From Nostoc sp. WHI (GTDB lineage Bacteria; Cyanobacteriota; Cyanobacteriia; Cyanobacteriales; Nostocaceae): a DNA stretch of 53,621 nt. The notes below the pieces were generated by a model. It ran no database searches, had not been told where the DNA came from, and was given only the letters and a program-made list of their open reading frames with translations. The stretch lies in assembly GCF_015714725.1 (NCBI RefSeq), contig NZ_WBKM01000285.1:1-53621 (forward strand), read 5' to 3'. Below, in pieces: positions 1-7,870 of the stretch (the first letter of the stretch is position 1; every line of letters begins with the position of its first letter). The translations under genes and the position numbers were made by a program.

Positions 1-6
1 TTAAAC

Positions 7-75
7 AACCCCACCCCCAACCCCTCCCCGCAGGCGGGGAGGGGAGACAAAGCACAGCTTTGGCGGGGTGGGGTT
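7..75. repeat. GC-rich double inverted repeat
   Basis: Outer arms AACCCCACCCC (7-17) and GGGGTGGGGTT (65-75) enclose an inner hairpin, CCTCCCCGC (23-31) with GCGGGGAGG. It resembles the small intergenic hairpin elements of Nostocales. It encodes no protein and could be a terminator for a gene to the left of the window. Confidence 0.6.
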
Positions 76-182
76 CTCCGGGTTTAATAAGTAATCAAGC
101 GGACATAATATTTAGTCGGCAAACTATGTAATGAATGTTAGCCGTATCGATATATATAGCACTTCTGGTTTGAGTCCAATGA

Positions 183-269
183 CCTAACCCCCAACCCCTT
201 CCCTACAAGGGAAGGGGAGTAAGATTCAAAGCCTCTCTCCTCTTAGGAGAGAGGTTTGGAGAGAGGTTA
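183..269. repeat. Second hairpin cluster upstream of the epimerase gene
   Basis: Two hairpins in a row: CCCCTTCCCT (195-204) with AGGGAAGGGG (208-217), then CCTCTCTCC (232-240) with GGAGAGAGG (246-254). The text 'ccccaacccctt' is typical of cyanobacterial intergenic repeats, and a related copy lies near 18845-18890. The remaining 120 bases up to the first gene should hold its promoter, but no clear box was identified. Confidence 0.5.
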
Positions 270-393
270 TTTGCTTGCATACAAACGAAAAATATAGCGG
301 TTCCCTCTTAGATGCAACACCCTATAGGGCGAATATTCGTGTACCCCTACCAAACGAAGAATTTAACTCATCAATACAAAGACATTAACCACA

Positions 394-1422
394 ATGAAAA
401 TATTAGTAACTGGAACAGAAGGCTATCTAGGTTCATTATTACCTTCTCTATTAATTGAACGGGGGCATGAAGTTATCGGTCTAGATACCGGTTTCTATAA
501 AGTTGGTTGGCTGTACAACGCTAATGCGGTGACACCCAAAACCCTCAACAAAGATATCCGCAACATCACCCCTGATGACTTGGAAGGTGTTGAAGCAATA
601 GTTCACATGGCGGAACTCTCCAACGACCCCGCCGGACAATTAGCACCTAATATTACATACGAAATTAATCATGTAGGTTCAGTTCGCCTAGCTAGTCTGG
701 CTAAGGCTATGGGTGTGCGCCGTTTTGTATATATGTCTTCGTGCAGCGTCTACGGTGTTGCTACCGCAGATGATGTCACAGAAGAATCCCCAATTAATCC
801 CCAAACAGCCTACGCAGAATGTAAAACCCTCGTAGAAAGAGATGTCAGACCACTCGCTGACGATGACTTCTCTCCCACCTTTATGCGGAATGCTACAGCC
901 TTTGGTGCTTCCCCCAGGATGCGCTTTGATATTGTTTTAAACAACTTGGCAGGATTGGCATGGACTAGCAAACAAATCAAAATGACCAGTGATGGTACAC
1001 CCTGGCGTCCATTAGTCCACGCACTGGATATTTGCAAGGCAATAGTCTGCGCTTTAGAAGCACCACGGGACATTGTACATAACCAAATCTTCAACGTGGG
1101 AGATACAGCAAACAACTATCGCGTCAAAGAAATCGCGGAAATTATTGCTGATATTTTCCCAGATTGTAAATTGTCCTTTGGTGACAACGGCTCAGATAAC
1201 CGCAGCTATCGGGTATCCTTCGAGAAAATCAATACAATCCTACCCGGATTTAAGTGTGATTGGAATGCCCGACTTGGTGCCCAGCAGCTATTTGATTTAT
1301 TCAGTCAAATAGATATGGCTGAAGATACTTTCTTATTTAGAGGATTTACCCGGTTGAAGCAGCTAGAGTATCTGATTCGTACCGAGCAAATTGACAAAGA
1401 TTTCTTCTGGAATAAAAAGTAG
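394..1422 (+). CDS. NAD-dependent epimerase/dehydratase (extended SDR, nucleotide-sugar type)
   Basis: Predicted cytosolic enzyme acting on a nucleotide-linked sugar. Seen: an N-terminal Rossmann motif TGTEGYLG (residues 6-13), the strand-4 segment SSCSVYG where the catalytic Ser/Thr lies, and the catalytic pair Y140-x3-K144 in YAECK. The 342-residue length is normal for extended SDRs such as UDP-glucose 4-epimerase or GDP-mannose dehydratase relatives. The ATG start has no strong ribosome site but puts the Rossmann strand at residue 2, as expected. It opens the glycan block that runs to about 10.1 kb on the same strand, so it probably supplies an activated sugar to the glycosyltransferases there. 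The exact substrate cannot be read from sequence. Confidence 0.88.
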   Translation: MKILVTGTEGYLGSLLPSLLIERGHEVIGLDTGFYKVGWLYNANAVTPKTLNKDIRNITPDDLEGVEAIVHMAELSNDPAGQLAPNITYEINHVGSVRLASLAKAMGVRRFVYMSSCSVYGVATADDVTEESPINPQTAYAECKTLVERDVRPLADDDFSPTFMRNATAFGASPRMRFDIVLNNLAGLAWTSKQIKMTSDGTPWRPLVHALDICKAIVCALEAPRDIVHNQIFNVGDTANNYRVKEIAEIIADIFPDCKLSFGDNGSDNRSYRVSFEKINTILPGFKCDWNARLGAQQLFDLFSQIDMAEDTFLFRGFTRLKQLEYLIRTEQIDKDFFWNKK

Positions 1423-1431
1423 TTAGAGTTA

Positions 1432-1542
1432 GCTATTAGTGTGTAAATAAAAACTTCAAACATAAAAGTTTTTCGTAGTTTGTGCTTTAGTACTAAGGTG
1501 CTAACTACGAACCTATTAAATCAAAATTTACATACTAATAGC
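1432..1542. repeat. 111-bp cruciform-like inverted repeat
   Basis: A 17-base arm (1432-1448, starting GCTATTAGTG) pairs with 1526-1542 (ending CTAATAGC) with a single mismatch. An inner stem starting TTCGTAGTT pairs with AACTACGAA. It begins nine bases after the epimerase stop codon, so it may act as a terminator. It is also the right size for a MITE. No coding content. Confidence 0.65.
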
Positions 1543-1977
1543 ACTACAAAAACATTTTTTTGGACTTATTTAATCCATCAAATTATTTGCAATCAGTGCG
1601 TTGAAATTTATGGCGATCGCAAAATATCGGTCGAGTAGTCAACCTCTGCACAAAACCTTTGTTTATAAAAGATAAAATCCGTGATACCAATACCTTTGCC
1701 AATTTACGAGGGTGAGTTGATATCTGAACTCCCTTTTCTCTGAGGCTTGGCAAAAACAATAAGTCCTAAAAATTCCTTCAAGGTTTCCCACAAGGTTTTT
1801 TAACGTATTGTCCGTAGTATCAAGGGTTTGATATTCCAAGCTACCTTATAAGCTAAACGCTTATGTATGGGTCATTTTGCCATTTTTGCCCAAATTTTTG
1901 TTGGCTCTTATTTTGGCAAAGGTATTGTGATACAAAACCAGATTCTAATTTTGTCCTGGAATATCAAGGAGAGAATT
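1543..1977. other. Intergenic stretch with no recognisable gene
   Basis: AT-rich DNA with one HIP1 octamer near 1614-1621. No open frame with good coding character was seen on either strand. It precedes a possible small ORF at 1978. Confidence 0.5.
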
Positions 1978-2094
1978 ATGGAAAAAATGGCATTTATTGG
2001 CGAGTTGTATGGACAGTTTTTAGTGGCGATTACTGAAGTAAAATTTATCCATGTTCTATTCCGGATAAGCTTTTCATCGCCTCGTAATTACTAA
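1978..2094 (+). CDS. Possible small protein, 38 aa
   Basis: A short ORF starting MEKMAFIGELYGQF and ending FSSPRNY. Its strength is the translation signal: a near-perfect Shine-Dalgarno AAGGAGAG sits about five bases before the ATG. A small hairpin (2097-2116) follows the stop at once, so it has the outline of a complete small transcription unit. The centre is mildly hydrophobic (FLVAITEVKFIHVLF) and might touch membrane. No family is recognised. The frame stays open further upstream, but without another start-site signal. It could also be a chance ORF or the tail of a decayed gene. It lies between the epimerase and GT2 genes of the glycan block. Confidence 0.35.
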   Translation: MEKMAFIGELYGQFLVAITEVKFIHVLFRISFSSPRNY

Positions 2095-2096
2095 AT

Positions 2097-2116
2097 AGAA
2101 GCAGAAAAATGCTTCT
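2097..2116 (+). terminator. Small hairpin after the 38-aa ORF
   Basis: AGAAGCA (2097-2103) pairs with TGCTTCT (2110-2116), followed by a short T/A-rich tail. The stem is weak (7 bp), so this is only a possible terminator. Confidence 0.3.
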
Positions 2117-2283
2117 TATTACTAATTGTTTTAATAATAAACAATATCTAAAGGGTAATTAAAAAGCCTATCTTCCATAAATTTTTTGCGATTAAAGTAC
2201 AAGAAATCAGACTAAAAAACAGCTTGCTGATTACTAAGCTGATGTTAATACTGATTCTTATTAACTACAAATTTGAGCCTAAT

Positions 2284-3291
2284 ATGAATAAATTGCTTAC
2301 CATCGCCATTCCAACATTCAATCGTGCCCAGCTTTTAGATATACAACTTACTTGGTTAGCTAAAGCTATTAAAGGCTTTGAGTCTGACTGTGAAATCTTT
2401 ATTTCTGATAACTGTTCTACAGATAATACTCAAGAAATAATTAAAAAGTGGCAGATAATTCTTAGCAATGTCACATTTACTTCAAACATAAATAACAAAA
2501 ATATAGGCGTAATGGGTAATATTGCCTGTTGTTTGAAAGCTGCAAATAGCAAATATGTTTGGACAATTGGTGATGATGACCCAATTCAAGATAGAGCCAT
2601 TACTTATGTGATTAGCAAACTCAAGCAACATGAAGATTTATCATTATTGTTCCTCAACTTTTCTGGTCGGAACCAAATTACTGGTGAACCAGTTCATCCA
2701 CCAACAATTGTTGGTAATCGCTGGTTTGATGTTGATAGTGAAGATGGTGATGGTGATGGTAAAGCCATATTTGAACATTGTTTCTCCAAAAGTGTCGGCG
2801 CAGTTATTTTTCTGAGTGCTACAGTTTACCGCACTGACTTAATAAAACGCGCTCTACAAAGCTGGCCAGATGCTGAGAATAACTGGATATCTTTAGCATA
2901 TTTAGCCGGATATTGTGCTGCTAATGGTATTGTAATTGTCACTAAAGAGACTTATTTAGAATGTATTGTGGGTGTGAGTTATTGGCAGAAAGAACCAAAG
3001 TCTGCACTGTTAATGCAATACAAACACATACCCGAAGTGATTTTAAAGTTGGAGAAAAGTGGATATTCTAAGCAGTTTTGCAGGCGGATGATTTTGCAGA
3101 ACCGTAAAGAAGTCAGCTTGAAAGTTTTCTTAGGTGCTTTAAGAAGATGGCCTATGTCCGCCATCAAGACAGTAGTTCCATTTTTGACTTTAGTCAGCTT
3201 ATGTGCTTTTGATCTGATGGTTTCTAAAGAGTTTGGGTTAGCAGAATCAAGTGAAATATCTACTCAAGAAGTACGGCTCTACAAACCATAA
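2284..3291 (+). CDS. Glycosyltransferase family 2
   Basis: GT-A fold transferase that adds a sugar from a nucleotide donor to a growing glycan. Seen: the family start LLTIAIPTFNRAQLLD, the nucleotide-contacting segment FISDNCSTDNT, and the metal-binding acidic cluster D97-D98-D99 in WTIGDDDPIQD. The C-terminal third has a basic helix and a hydrophobic stretch near VVPFLTLVSLCAFDLMV, possibly a membrane contact. The ATG at 2284 is preferred over a TTG 60 bases upstream, because the beta strand normally follows the initiator directly and the upstream 20 residues look non-coding. Most similar in outline to transferases of O-antigen and exopolysaccharide clusters. Acceptor and donor are unknown. 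Confidence 0.88.
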   Translation: MNKLLTIAIPTFNRAQLLDIQLTWLAKAIKGFESDCEIFISDNCSTDNTQEIIKKWQIILSNVTFTSNINNKNIGVMGNIACCLKAANSKYVWTIGDDDPIQDRAITYVISKLKQHEDLSLLFLNFSGRNQITGEPVHPPTIVGNRWFDVDSEDGDGDGKAIFEHCFSKSVGAVIFLSATVYRTDLIKRALQSWPDAENNWISLAYLAGYCAANGIVIVTKETYLECIVGVSYWQKEPKSALLMQYKHIPEVILKLEKSGYSKQFCRRMILQNRKEVSLKVFLGALRRWPMSAIKTVVPFLTLVSLCAFDLMVSKEFGLAESSEISTQEVRLYKP

Positions 3292-3341
3292 GCTACTAAA
3301 TTTATGATAAATACACATCAAAACTAGCAGGTATTAAGGTC

Positions 3342-4193
3342 ATGTTTAGTGCAATTAAAAGCAAAATAGCTACACTGTTTTCTGACTTTAAATACTATGT
3401 AGCTCGTTGGAAGCATAGCAGAAATCTGCCAGTATTGGAAGGATGCGATCGCAACATCCTGAATGCTCTCAAAAAAGACGGCGTTTGCGTCACAACACTG
3501 GCAGATTTAGGGTTAAACTCTAGCTCCGAACTGCTCAATGCTGCTTACCATCAATTGTCTCAGATGGAAAACCCCAACAACGACCATCTAGATGAAAAGT
3601 TGCCCCAAATTTCCACAGTTACAGGTTTACCAGAATTTTATACCTGGGCGAGAGAGAAAAGACTTCTCAACATCATCGAAAATTATATTGGTCTTCCTAT
3701 TGCTTTTCATGGTGTACATTTACGCAAAGATTTCAACAATAAACATCAGTTTGGAACGCTGCTATGGCATAGCGATTCAGAAGACCGCCGCATTATCAAA
3801 ATCTTTATTTACTTGAATGATGTAGAAGAACAAACTGGGCCTTTTGAATACATTCCCCGCTCTTTAACTTCCTTATTTAGTTGGAATTATTTTCGACTTT
3901 ACTACAAACTTTGGAAGTCGGGCTATATGGGTATCGACGATGAAGAAGTAAAATCAGTCATCCCTAAATCAGCTTGGAAATCCTGCCCAGGCCCAGCAGG
4001 TACAGTCATTATTGTAGATACGAAAAATGTTTTGCATCATGGCACAGTCCGCACAGAAGACCGATTAGCGCTATTCTTTTGTTACACCGCTAACCCCCCC
4101 GAACGGCCAGACCTCTGTACCCAATACTGGGATGATACCTATCCCAGAGCAGAGTTACGTTGTTCATCAGATGCAGTTAAAGTGCTGACTTAG
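3342..4193 (+). CDS. PhyH-family (phytanoyl-CoA dioxygenase-like) Fe(II)/2-oxoglutarate oxygenase
   Basis: A 283-aa protein with the double-stranded beta-helix oxygenase signature. The HxD pair is H143-S-D145 in LLWHSDSEDRR. The distal His is H232 or H233 in HHGTVRTEDR, with the following Arg a candidate 2-oxoglutarate anchor. The segment IYLNDVEEQTGPFEYIPRS matches the strand that usually lies between these motifs. Enzymes of this family hydroxylate small molecules, acyl chains or sugars. Sitting between GT2 and RmlC genes, it may hydroxylate a sugar or an acyl decoration of the glycan, but that is inference. The 51-base gap behind GT2 suggests co-transcription. Confidence 0.82.
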   Translation: MFSAIKSKIATLFSDFKYYVARWKHSRNLPVLEGCDRNILNALKKDGVCVTTLADLGLNSSSELLNAAYHQLSQMENPNNDHLDEKLPQISTVTGLPEFYTWAREKRLLNIIENYIGLPIAFHGVHLRKDFNNKHQFGTLLWHSDSEDRRIIKIFIYLNDVEEQTGPFEYIPRSLTSLFSWNYFRLYYKLWKSGYMGIDDEEVKSVIPKSAWKSCPGPAGTVIIVDTKNVLHHGTVRTEDRLALFFCYTANPPERPDLCTQYWDDTYPRAELRCSSDAVKVLT

Positions 4194-4269
4194 TACCCTT
4201 TAATAGGTTATTAAATCCACGTTCATTACTGTTATTTTCTCTACTCAACATTCATCTAAAAGGAATTAT

Positions 4270-4827
4270 ATGATTTTTACCGAAACCGCGCTCAAAGACG
4301 CATTCATTATTGACTTAGAAGAAAAACCAGACCACCGTGGTTTTTTTGCTCGGTCTTTCTGCGCTCAAGAATTTGAGGCACATGGATTAAAGCCAACAGT
4401 TGCCCAATGTAACCTGTCTTTTAACTACAAAAAAGGCACTATTCGGGGAATGCATTATCAAGTTCTGCCAGCCGCAGAAACGAAATTAATTCGCTGTACT
4501 AAAGGCGCTATCTATGACGTAATTATTGATATGCGTCCTGAATCTCCCACTTTTTTATCACACATTGGTGTAGAACTAACTCCAGAAAACCGCCGCGCTT
4601 TGTATGTTCCAGAAATGTTTGCTCACGGCTATCAAGCACTTACAGATGAGACTGAAGTCGTATATCAAGTAGGTGAATTTTACACGCCAGGATATGAGAG
4701 AGGTTTACGCTATGACGACCCATTCTTCAACATTGATTGGCCTCTAGATGTAACTGAAATCTCCGAGAAAGATTTAAATTGGCCTTTGTTAAGAATGATG
4801 ACTGTTGGCGGTACAGCTTCCAGATAA
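4270..4827 (+). CDS. rfbC: dTDP-4-dehydrorhamnose 3,5-epimerase family (RmlC)
   Basis: A cupin-fold epimerase that inverts C3 and C5 of a dTDP-4-keto-6-deoxyhexose on the way to L-rhamnose or a related deoxysugar. Seen: DHRGFFARSF near the N-terminus, catalytic His62 in RGMHYQ (the same number as in characterised RmlC), the core KLIRCTKGAIYDVIIDMR, and the C-terminal GLRYDDPFFNIDWP. At 185 aa it is full length. The start is supported by AAGGA about eight bases upstream. No rmlA, rmlB or rmlD is present here, so either those lie elsewhere or the enzyme serves another deoxysugar together with the SDR and SAF oxidoreductase of this block. Confidence 0.9.
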   Translation: MIFTETALKDAFIIDLEEKPDHRGFFARSFCAQEFEAHGLKPTVAQCNLSFNYKKGTIRGMHYQVLPAAETKLIRCTKGAIYDVIIDMRPESPTFLSHIGVELTPENRRALYVPEMFAHGYQALTDETEVVYQVGEFYTPGYERGLRYDDPFFNIDWPLDVTEISEKDLNWPLLRMMTVGGTASR

Positions 4828-4837
4828 TTTCAACTCT

Positions 4838-4915
4838 CTCTCTGCGCCTCTGCGTGACGCCAGGTGCTTCAAGTCGGCGGAGCCGCCCAACGCACTGGCT
4901 CCTCTGCGTGAGGTA
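4838..4915. repeat. Interspersed 'ctctgcg' repeat
   Basis: CTCTGCGCCTCTGCGTGAC followed by a GC-rich segment and a second CTCTGCGTGAGG. This is a short repeat type common in Nostoc-like intergenic DNA, and related motifs occur at 18959-19002 and 40168-40222. No coding content. Confidence 0.5.
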
Positions 4916-5018
4916 AAAAAATGAAAATCCACTTAATAATTAGTTGTAACAAATTATTAAGTACAAAATTATCGAGAATTTGTAACACAACAAACAGTTC
5001 CAAAAAGGAGTTTAGTTC

Positions 5019-6332
5019 ATGATTATAATCGATCGCGCCTTACAAACCCGTGCAGCAGCAGGCAATCCCATCAAAGTGGGAATGATTGGGGCTGGTTTTA
5101 TGGGTCGAGGAATTGCCAACCAAATTGTCAATTCAGTGCCAGGAATGGAATTAGTTGCTATCTCCAATCGCAAAATTGAGGCAGCAAAACAAGCTTATTC
5201 GCAAGCAGGAATTGAGAATATTCAAGTTGTTGCAACTGTCAGCGAATTAGAAGATGCGATCGCGAAAGGTAAATATGCAGTCACAGAAGACGCAAAGCTA
5301 CTGTGTCGGGCTGAGGGCATCGATGCCTTAATCGAAGTCACAGGTGCAGTGGAATTTGGCGCTCACATCGTCATGGAAGCGATCGCTCATTGCAAACACG
5401 TGATCATGATGAATGCCGAACTCGACGGCACTATTGGCCCCATCCTGAAAGTGTATGCCGACAAAGCAGGTGTCATTCTCAGCGCTTGTGATGGCGATCA
5501 GCCAGGGGTACAAATGAACCTTTACCGCTTTGTCAAAAGCATTGGTTTAACTCCCTTATTGTGCGGTAACATAAAAGGACTCCAAGACCCCTATCGCAAT
5601 CCCACCACTCAAGAAGGATTTGCTAAACGTTGGGGTCAAAAGTCCCACATGGTGACTAGCTTCGCCGACGGAACCAAAATTTCCTTCGAGCAAGCGATCG
5701 TTGCCAATGCCACAGGCATGAAAGTCGCCAAACGGGGAATGTTGGGATATGACTTCAATGGTCATGTCGATGAAATGACCCAGATATATGATGTTGAACA
5801 ACTCAAGGAACTGGGCGGTATTGTCGATTATGTAGTTGGAGCAAAACCTGGCCCAGGCGTATATGTATTTGCCACTCACGACGACCCCAAGCAACGCCAC
5901 TATCTGAACTTATACAAATTAGGCGAAGGCCCCCTTTACAGCTTCTATACTCCTTATCACCTCTGTCATTTTGAAGTTCCCCTGTCCGTAGCGCGTGCTG
6001 TCCTATTCGGTGATGCCGTCATGTCTCCACTCGCAGGCCCCCTAGTAGATGTTGTCACCACCGCCAAAATCGACCTGAAAGCAGGAGAAACATTAGATGG
6101 CATCGGCTACTACATGACCTACGGACAATGTGAAAATTCCGATATCGTCCAACAGCAGAATCTTCTACCAATCGGTTTAGCTGAAGGGTGTCGCCTAAAA
6201 CGAGATATTTCTAAGGATCAAGTCCTCACATACGCGGATGTAGAATTACCTGAAGGCAGACTTTGCGACCAACTACGAACAGAGCAAAACACTTATTTCG
6301 CCCCAGAAAAAATCTTGGTAGCAGTTGGGTAA
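5019..6332 (+). CDS. NAD(P)-binding oxidoreductase with C-terminal SAF domain
   Basis: A 437-aa protein with an N-terminal Rossmann fold (VGMIGAGFMGRG, about residues 20-31) like homoserine dehydrogenase and other Gfo/Idh-style enzymes. The C-terminal part (about 330-437) reads as a SAF domain (from AKIDLKAGETLDGIG to LLPIGLAEGCRLKRDIS), as in sialic-acid synthase and altronate dehydratase. A strong AAGGAG 11 bases upstream fixes the ATG. The family recurs in bacterial surface-polysaccharide clusters, and its exact reaction is not settled to my knowledge. The setting after RmlC suggests it oxidises or reduces a sugar intermediate. Reading it as a true homoserine dehydrogenase is less likely because of the SAF tail. 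Confidence 0.75.
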   Translation: MIIIDRALQTRAAAGNPIKVGMIGAGFMGRGIANQIVNSVPGMELVAISNRKIEAAKQAYSQAGIENIQVVATVSELEDAIAKGKYAVTEDAKLLCRAEGIDALIEVTGAVEFGAHIVMEAIAHCKHVIMMNAELDGTIGPILKVYADKAGVILSACDGDQPGVQMNLYRFVKSIGLTPLLCGNIKGLQDPYRNPTTQEGFAKRWGQKSHMVTSFADGTKISFEQAIVANATGMKVAKRGMLGYDFNGHVDEMTQIYDVEQLKELGGIVDYVVGAKPGPGVYVFATHDDPKQRHYLNLYKLGEGPLYSFYTPYHLCHFEVPLSVARAVLFGDAVMSPLAGPLVDVVTTAKIDLKAGETLDGIGYYMTYGQCENSDIVQQQNLLPIGLAEGCRLKRDISKDQVLTYADVELPEGRLCDQLRTEQNTYFAPEKILVAVG

Positions 6333-6383
6333 TATCGGTTTCAAAAATATTTGCAACAAATGAATTAGCTGTAGGGGCGTATC

Positions 6384-6490
6384 GCTTCGGATTCAGATCC
6401 CCCCGCCTGCGGCGACCCCCTTAAAAAAGGGGTAAAGAGGAAGGAGAAAAAGCCCCCCTTTTTAAGGGGGGTTGGGGGGATCTCCGAAAC
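6384..6490. repeat. Inverted-repeat element, GATCCCCCC family, copy 1
   Basis: The core runs from GATCCCCCCGCCTGCGG (from 6396) to its complement-like end GGGGGGATCTCCG. Inner arms ACCCCCTTAAAAAAGGGG and CCCCCCTTTTTAAGGGGGG give strong hairpins. Copies 2 and 3 (11183, 45068) share the core and carry longer termini with CAATACGG; this copy has lost those ends. Open frames across it are by-products of the repeat. Confidence 0.8.
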
Positions 6491-6620
6491 TCCTACGAAC
6501 ATATTTGTCGCAATAATTTCGTGAAGAGGATAGGAAGTTATACGGCTGAACCTAAAGTTGTTGATAGTAAATTGCTGGGGAGCGTTCAAACAAACCTGAT
6601 CGAAACTTTAGGTTAAATTG

Positions 6621-7721
6621 ATGAAAATTGCTCTAGTCCATGATTATTTAACCCAGCGTGGTGGGGCAGAGCGTGTGTTTGAACTGCTTTGTAGACGCTA
6701 TCCCGAAGCAGATATTTTCACATCTTTGTACGATCCACAAAAAACTATTGATTTAGGCGATCGCATAGTTAATACAACTTTCTTGCAAAAGATTCCCTAT
6801 GCAGCAAAATATTTCAGGTCGATGGCTCCGCTATATTTTCCTGCTTTTCGTTCCTTGGATTTGCAAGACTACGATTTAATTATTAGCAGTAGCACCAGCT
6901 TCGCCAAAGCAGTGCGAAAAAACCCCAATGCCCACCACATTTGTTTTTGCCATAATGTCACCCGTTTTTTATGGGATACAGCAACTTATTTAAGAGAGTA
7001 TGGAGACTATAGATATTTCGCTCCTTTAATCGAACAAGTATTCCAAGTAATGAGAAAGGTAGACCTGAAATATGCACAGGAACCTGACCTATACATTGCC
7101 AATTCTAGTGTTGTTGCCCGCCGTATTGAAAATATTTATGGCAAAAAGGCAATGATGGTGAACTATCCCATTGATACTAGTAAATTTGTTTTCTCAGATA
7201 TAAAAGATGAATATTATCTTGCTTCCGCCCGGATGATCAGTTATAAGCGTCTTGATATAATAGTCGAAGCTTTTAATTGGCTGGGATGGCGATTATTAAT
7301 ATCAGGTGATGGGCCAGAACAAGCAAGGTTAAAATCCAAAGCATTACAAAATATTGAGTTCTTGGGACACGTAAGTGATAGAACCCGCAAAGACTTGTTT
7401 TCCAAAGCCAAGTCTATTATTGTCGCTGCTTTGGAAGACTATGGATTAGTTCCAGTAGAGGCTAATGCTAGTGGCACACCAGTCATCGCCTATGGAGCAG
7501 GTGGAGTATTAGATACTCAAATACCAGGTGAAACAGGAGTCTTTTTCAAAAGACAAACACCCGAATCTCTACAAATTGCATTACTAGAGGCGAAGGGCAT
7601 TTCCTGGGATTACGATCGCATCCGTAATCATGCAGTAGCAAACTTTTCAGAGAATGCATTCTTTGGTAAAGTTGAGCAAATTATTAACCAAGTTTGTGGT
7701 GTGCATCAATTATTCATTTGA
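6621..7721 (+). CDS. Glycosyltransferase family 4
   Basis: GT-B fold retaining transferase, 366 aa from the ATG; a TTG directly in front is the other possible start. Seen: N-terminal MKIALVHDYLTQRGGAERVF, where the Gly-rich turn binds the acceptor side, and the family's C-terminal signature ALEDYGLVPVEANASGTPVIAYGAGG, carrying the E-x7-E type donor-binding motif. Similar in layout to WbaZ/mannosyltransferase-type enzymes of capsule and exopolysaccharide loci. It follows the inverted-repeat element and precedes the Wzz/Wzc-like gene on the same strand, so it most likely elongates the polysaccharide whose export that protein controls. Donor sugar unknown. Confidence 0.88.
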   Translation: MKIALVHDYLTQRGGAERVFELLCRRYPEADIFTSLYDPQKTIDLGDRIVNTTFLQKIPYAAKYFRSMAPLYFPAFRSLDLQDYDLIISSSTSFAKAVRKNPNAHHICFCHNVTRFLWDTATYLREYGDYRYFAPLIEQVFQVMRKVDLKYAQEPDLYIANSSVVARRIENIYGKKAMMVNYPIDTSKFVFSDIKDEYYLASARMISYKRLDIIVEAFNWLGWRLLISGDGPEQARLKSKALQNIEFLGHVSDRTRKDLFSKAKSIIVAALEDYGLVPVEANASGTPVIAYGAGGVLDTQIPGETGVFFKRQTPESLQIALLEAKGISWDYDRIRNHAVANFSENAFFGKVEQIINQVCGVHQLFI

Positions 7722-7743
7722 TTTCTTAATCCCTTCCTACTAT

Positions 7744-7805
7744 AAGAATACCTATTTATTTTTCTCTCTCCTCTTCGGTGGGTTGTTAAAAAAATAGGTA
7801 TTCTT
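7744..7805. repeat. 14-bp perfect inverted repeat between GT4 and the Wzc-like gene
   Basis: AAGAATACCTATTT (7744-7757) pairs perfectly with AAATAGGTATTCTT (7792-7805) around a 34-base T/C-rich loop. It may terminate or attenuate transcription between the two genes, or be a small mobile remnant. Confidence 0.55.
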
Positions 7806-7870
7806 CGGAGTCTCTCTTAGTGTAAATCTCGTTGGCGCAGCCTTTCGTAGAAAAGACAAGGATAATAAAA

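Noticed and set aside
6365..6589. Minus-strand ORF of 74 aa
   Set aside because: It runs through the GATCCCCCC inverted-repeat element; similar frames arise at the other copies (11073-11369 and 45062-45250), so they are by-products of the repeat.
7832..7870. TTG start for the Wzc-like protein
   Set aside because: The 39 bases overlap a common interspersed repeat text (GGCGCAGCCTTTCGTAGAA), while GTG at 7871 has a ribosome site.
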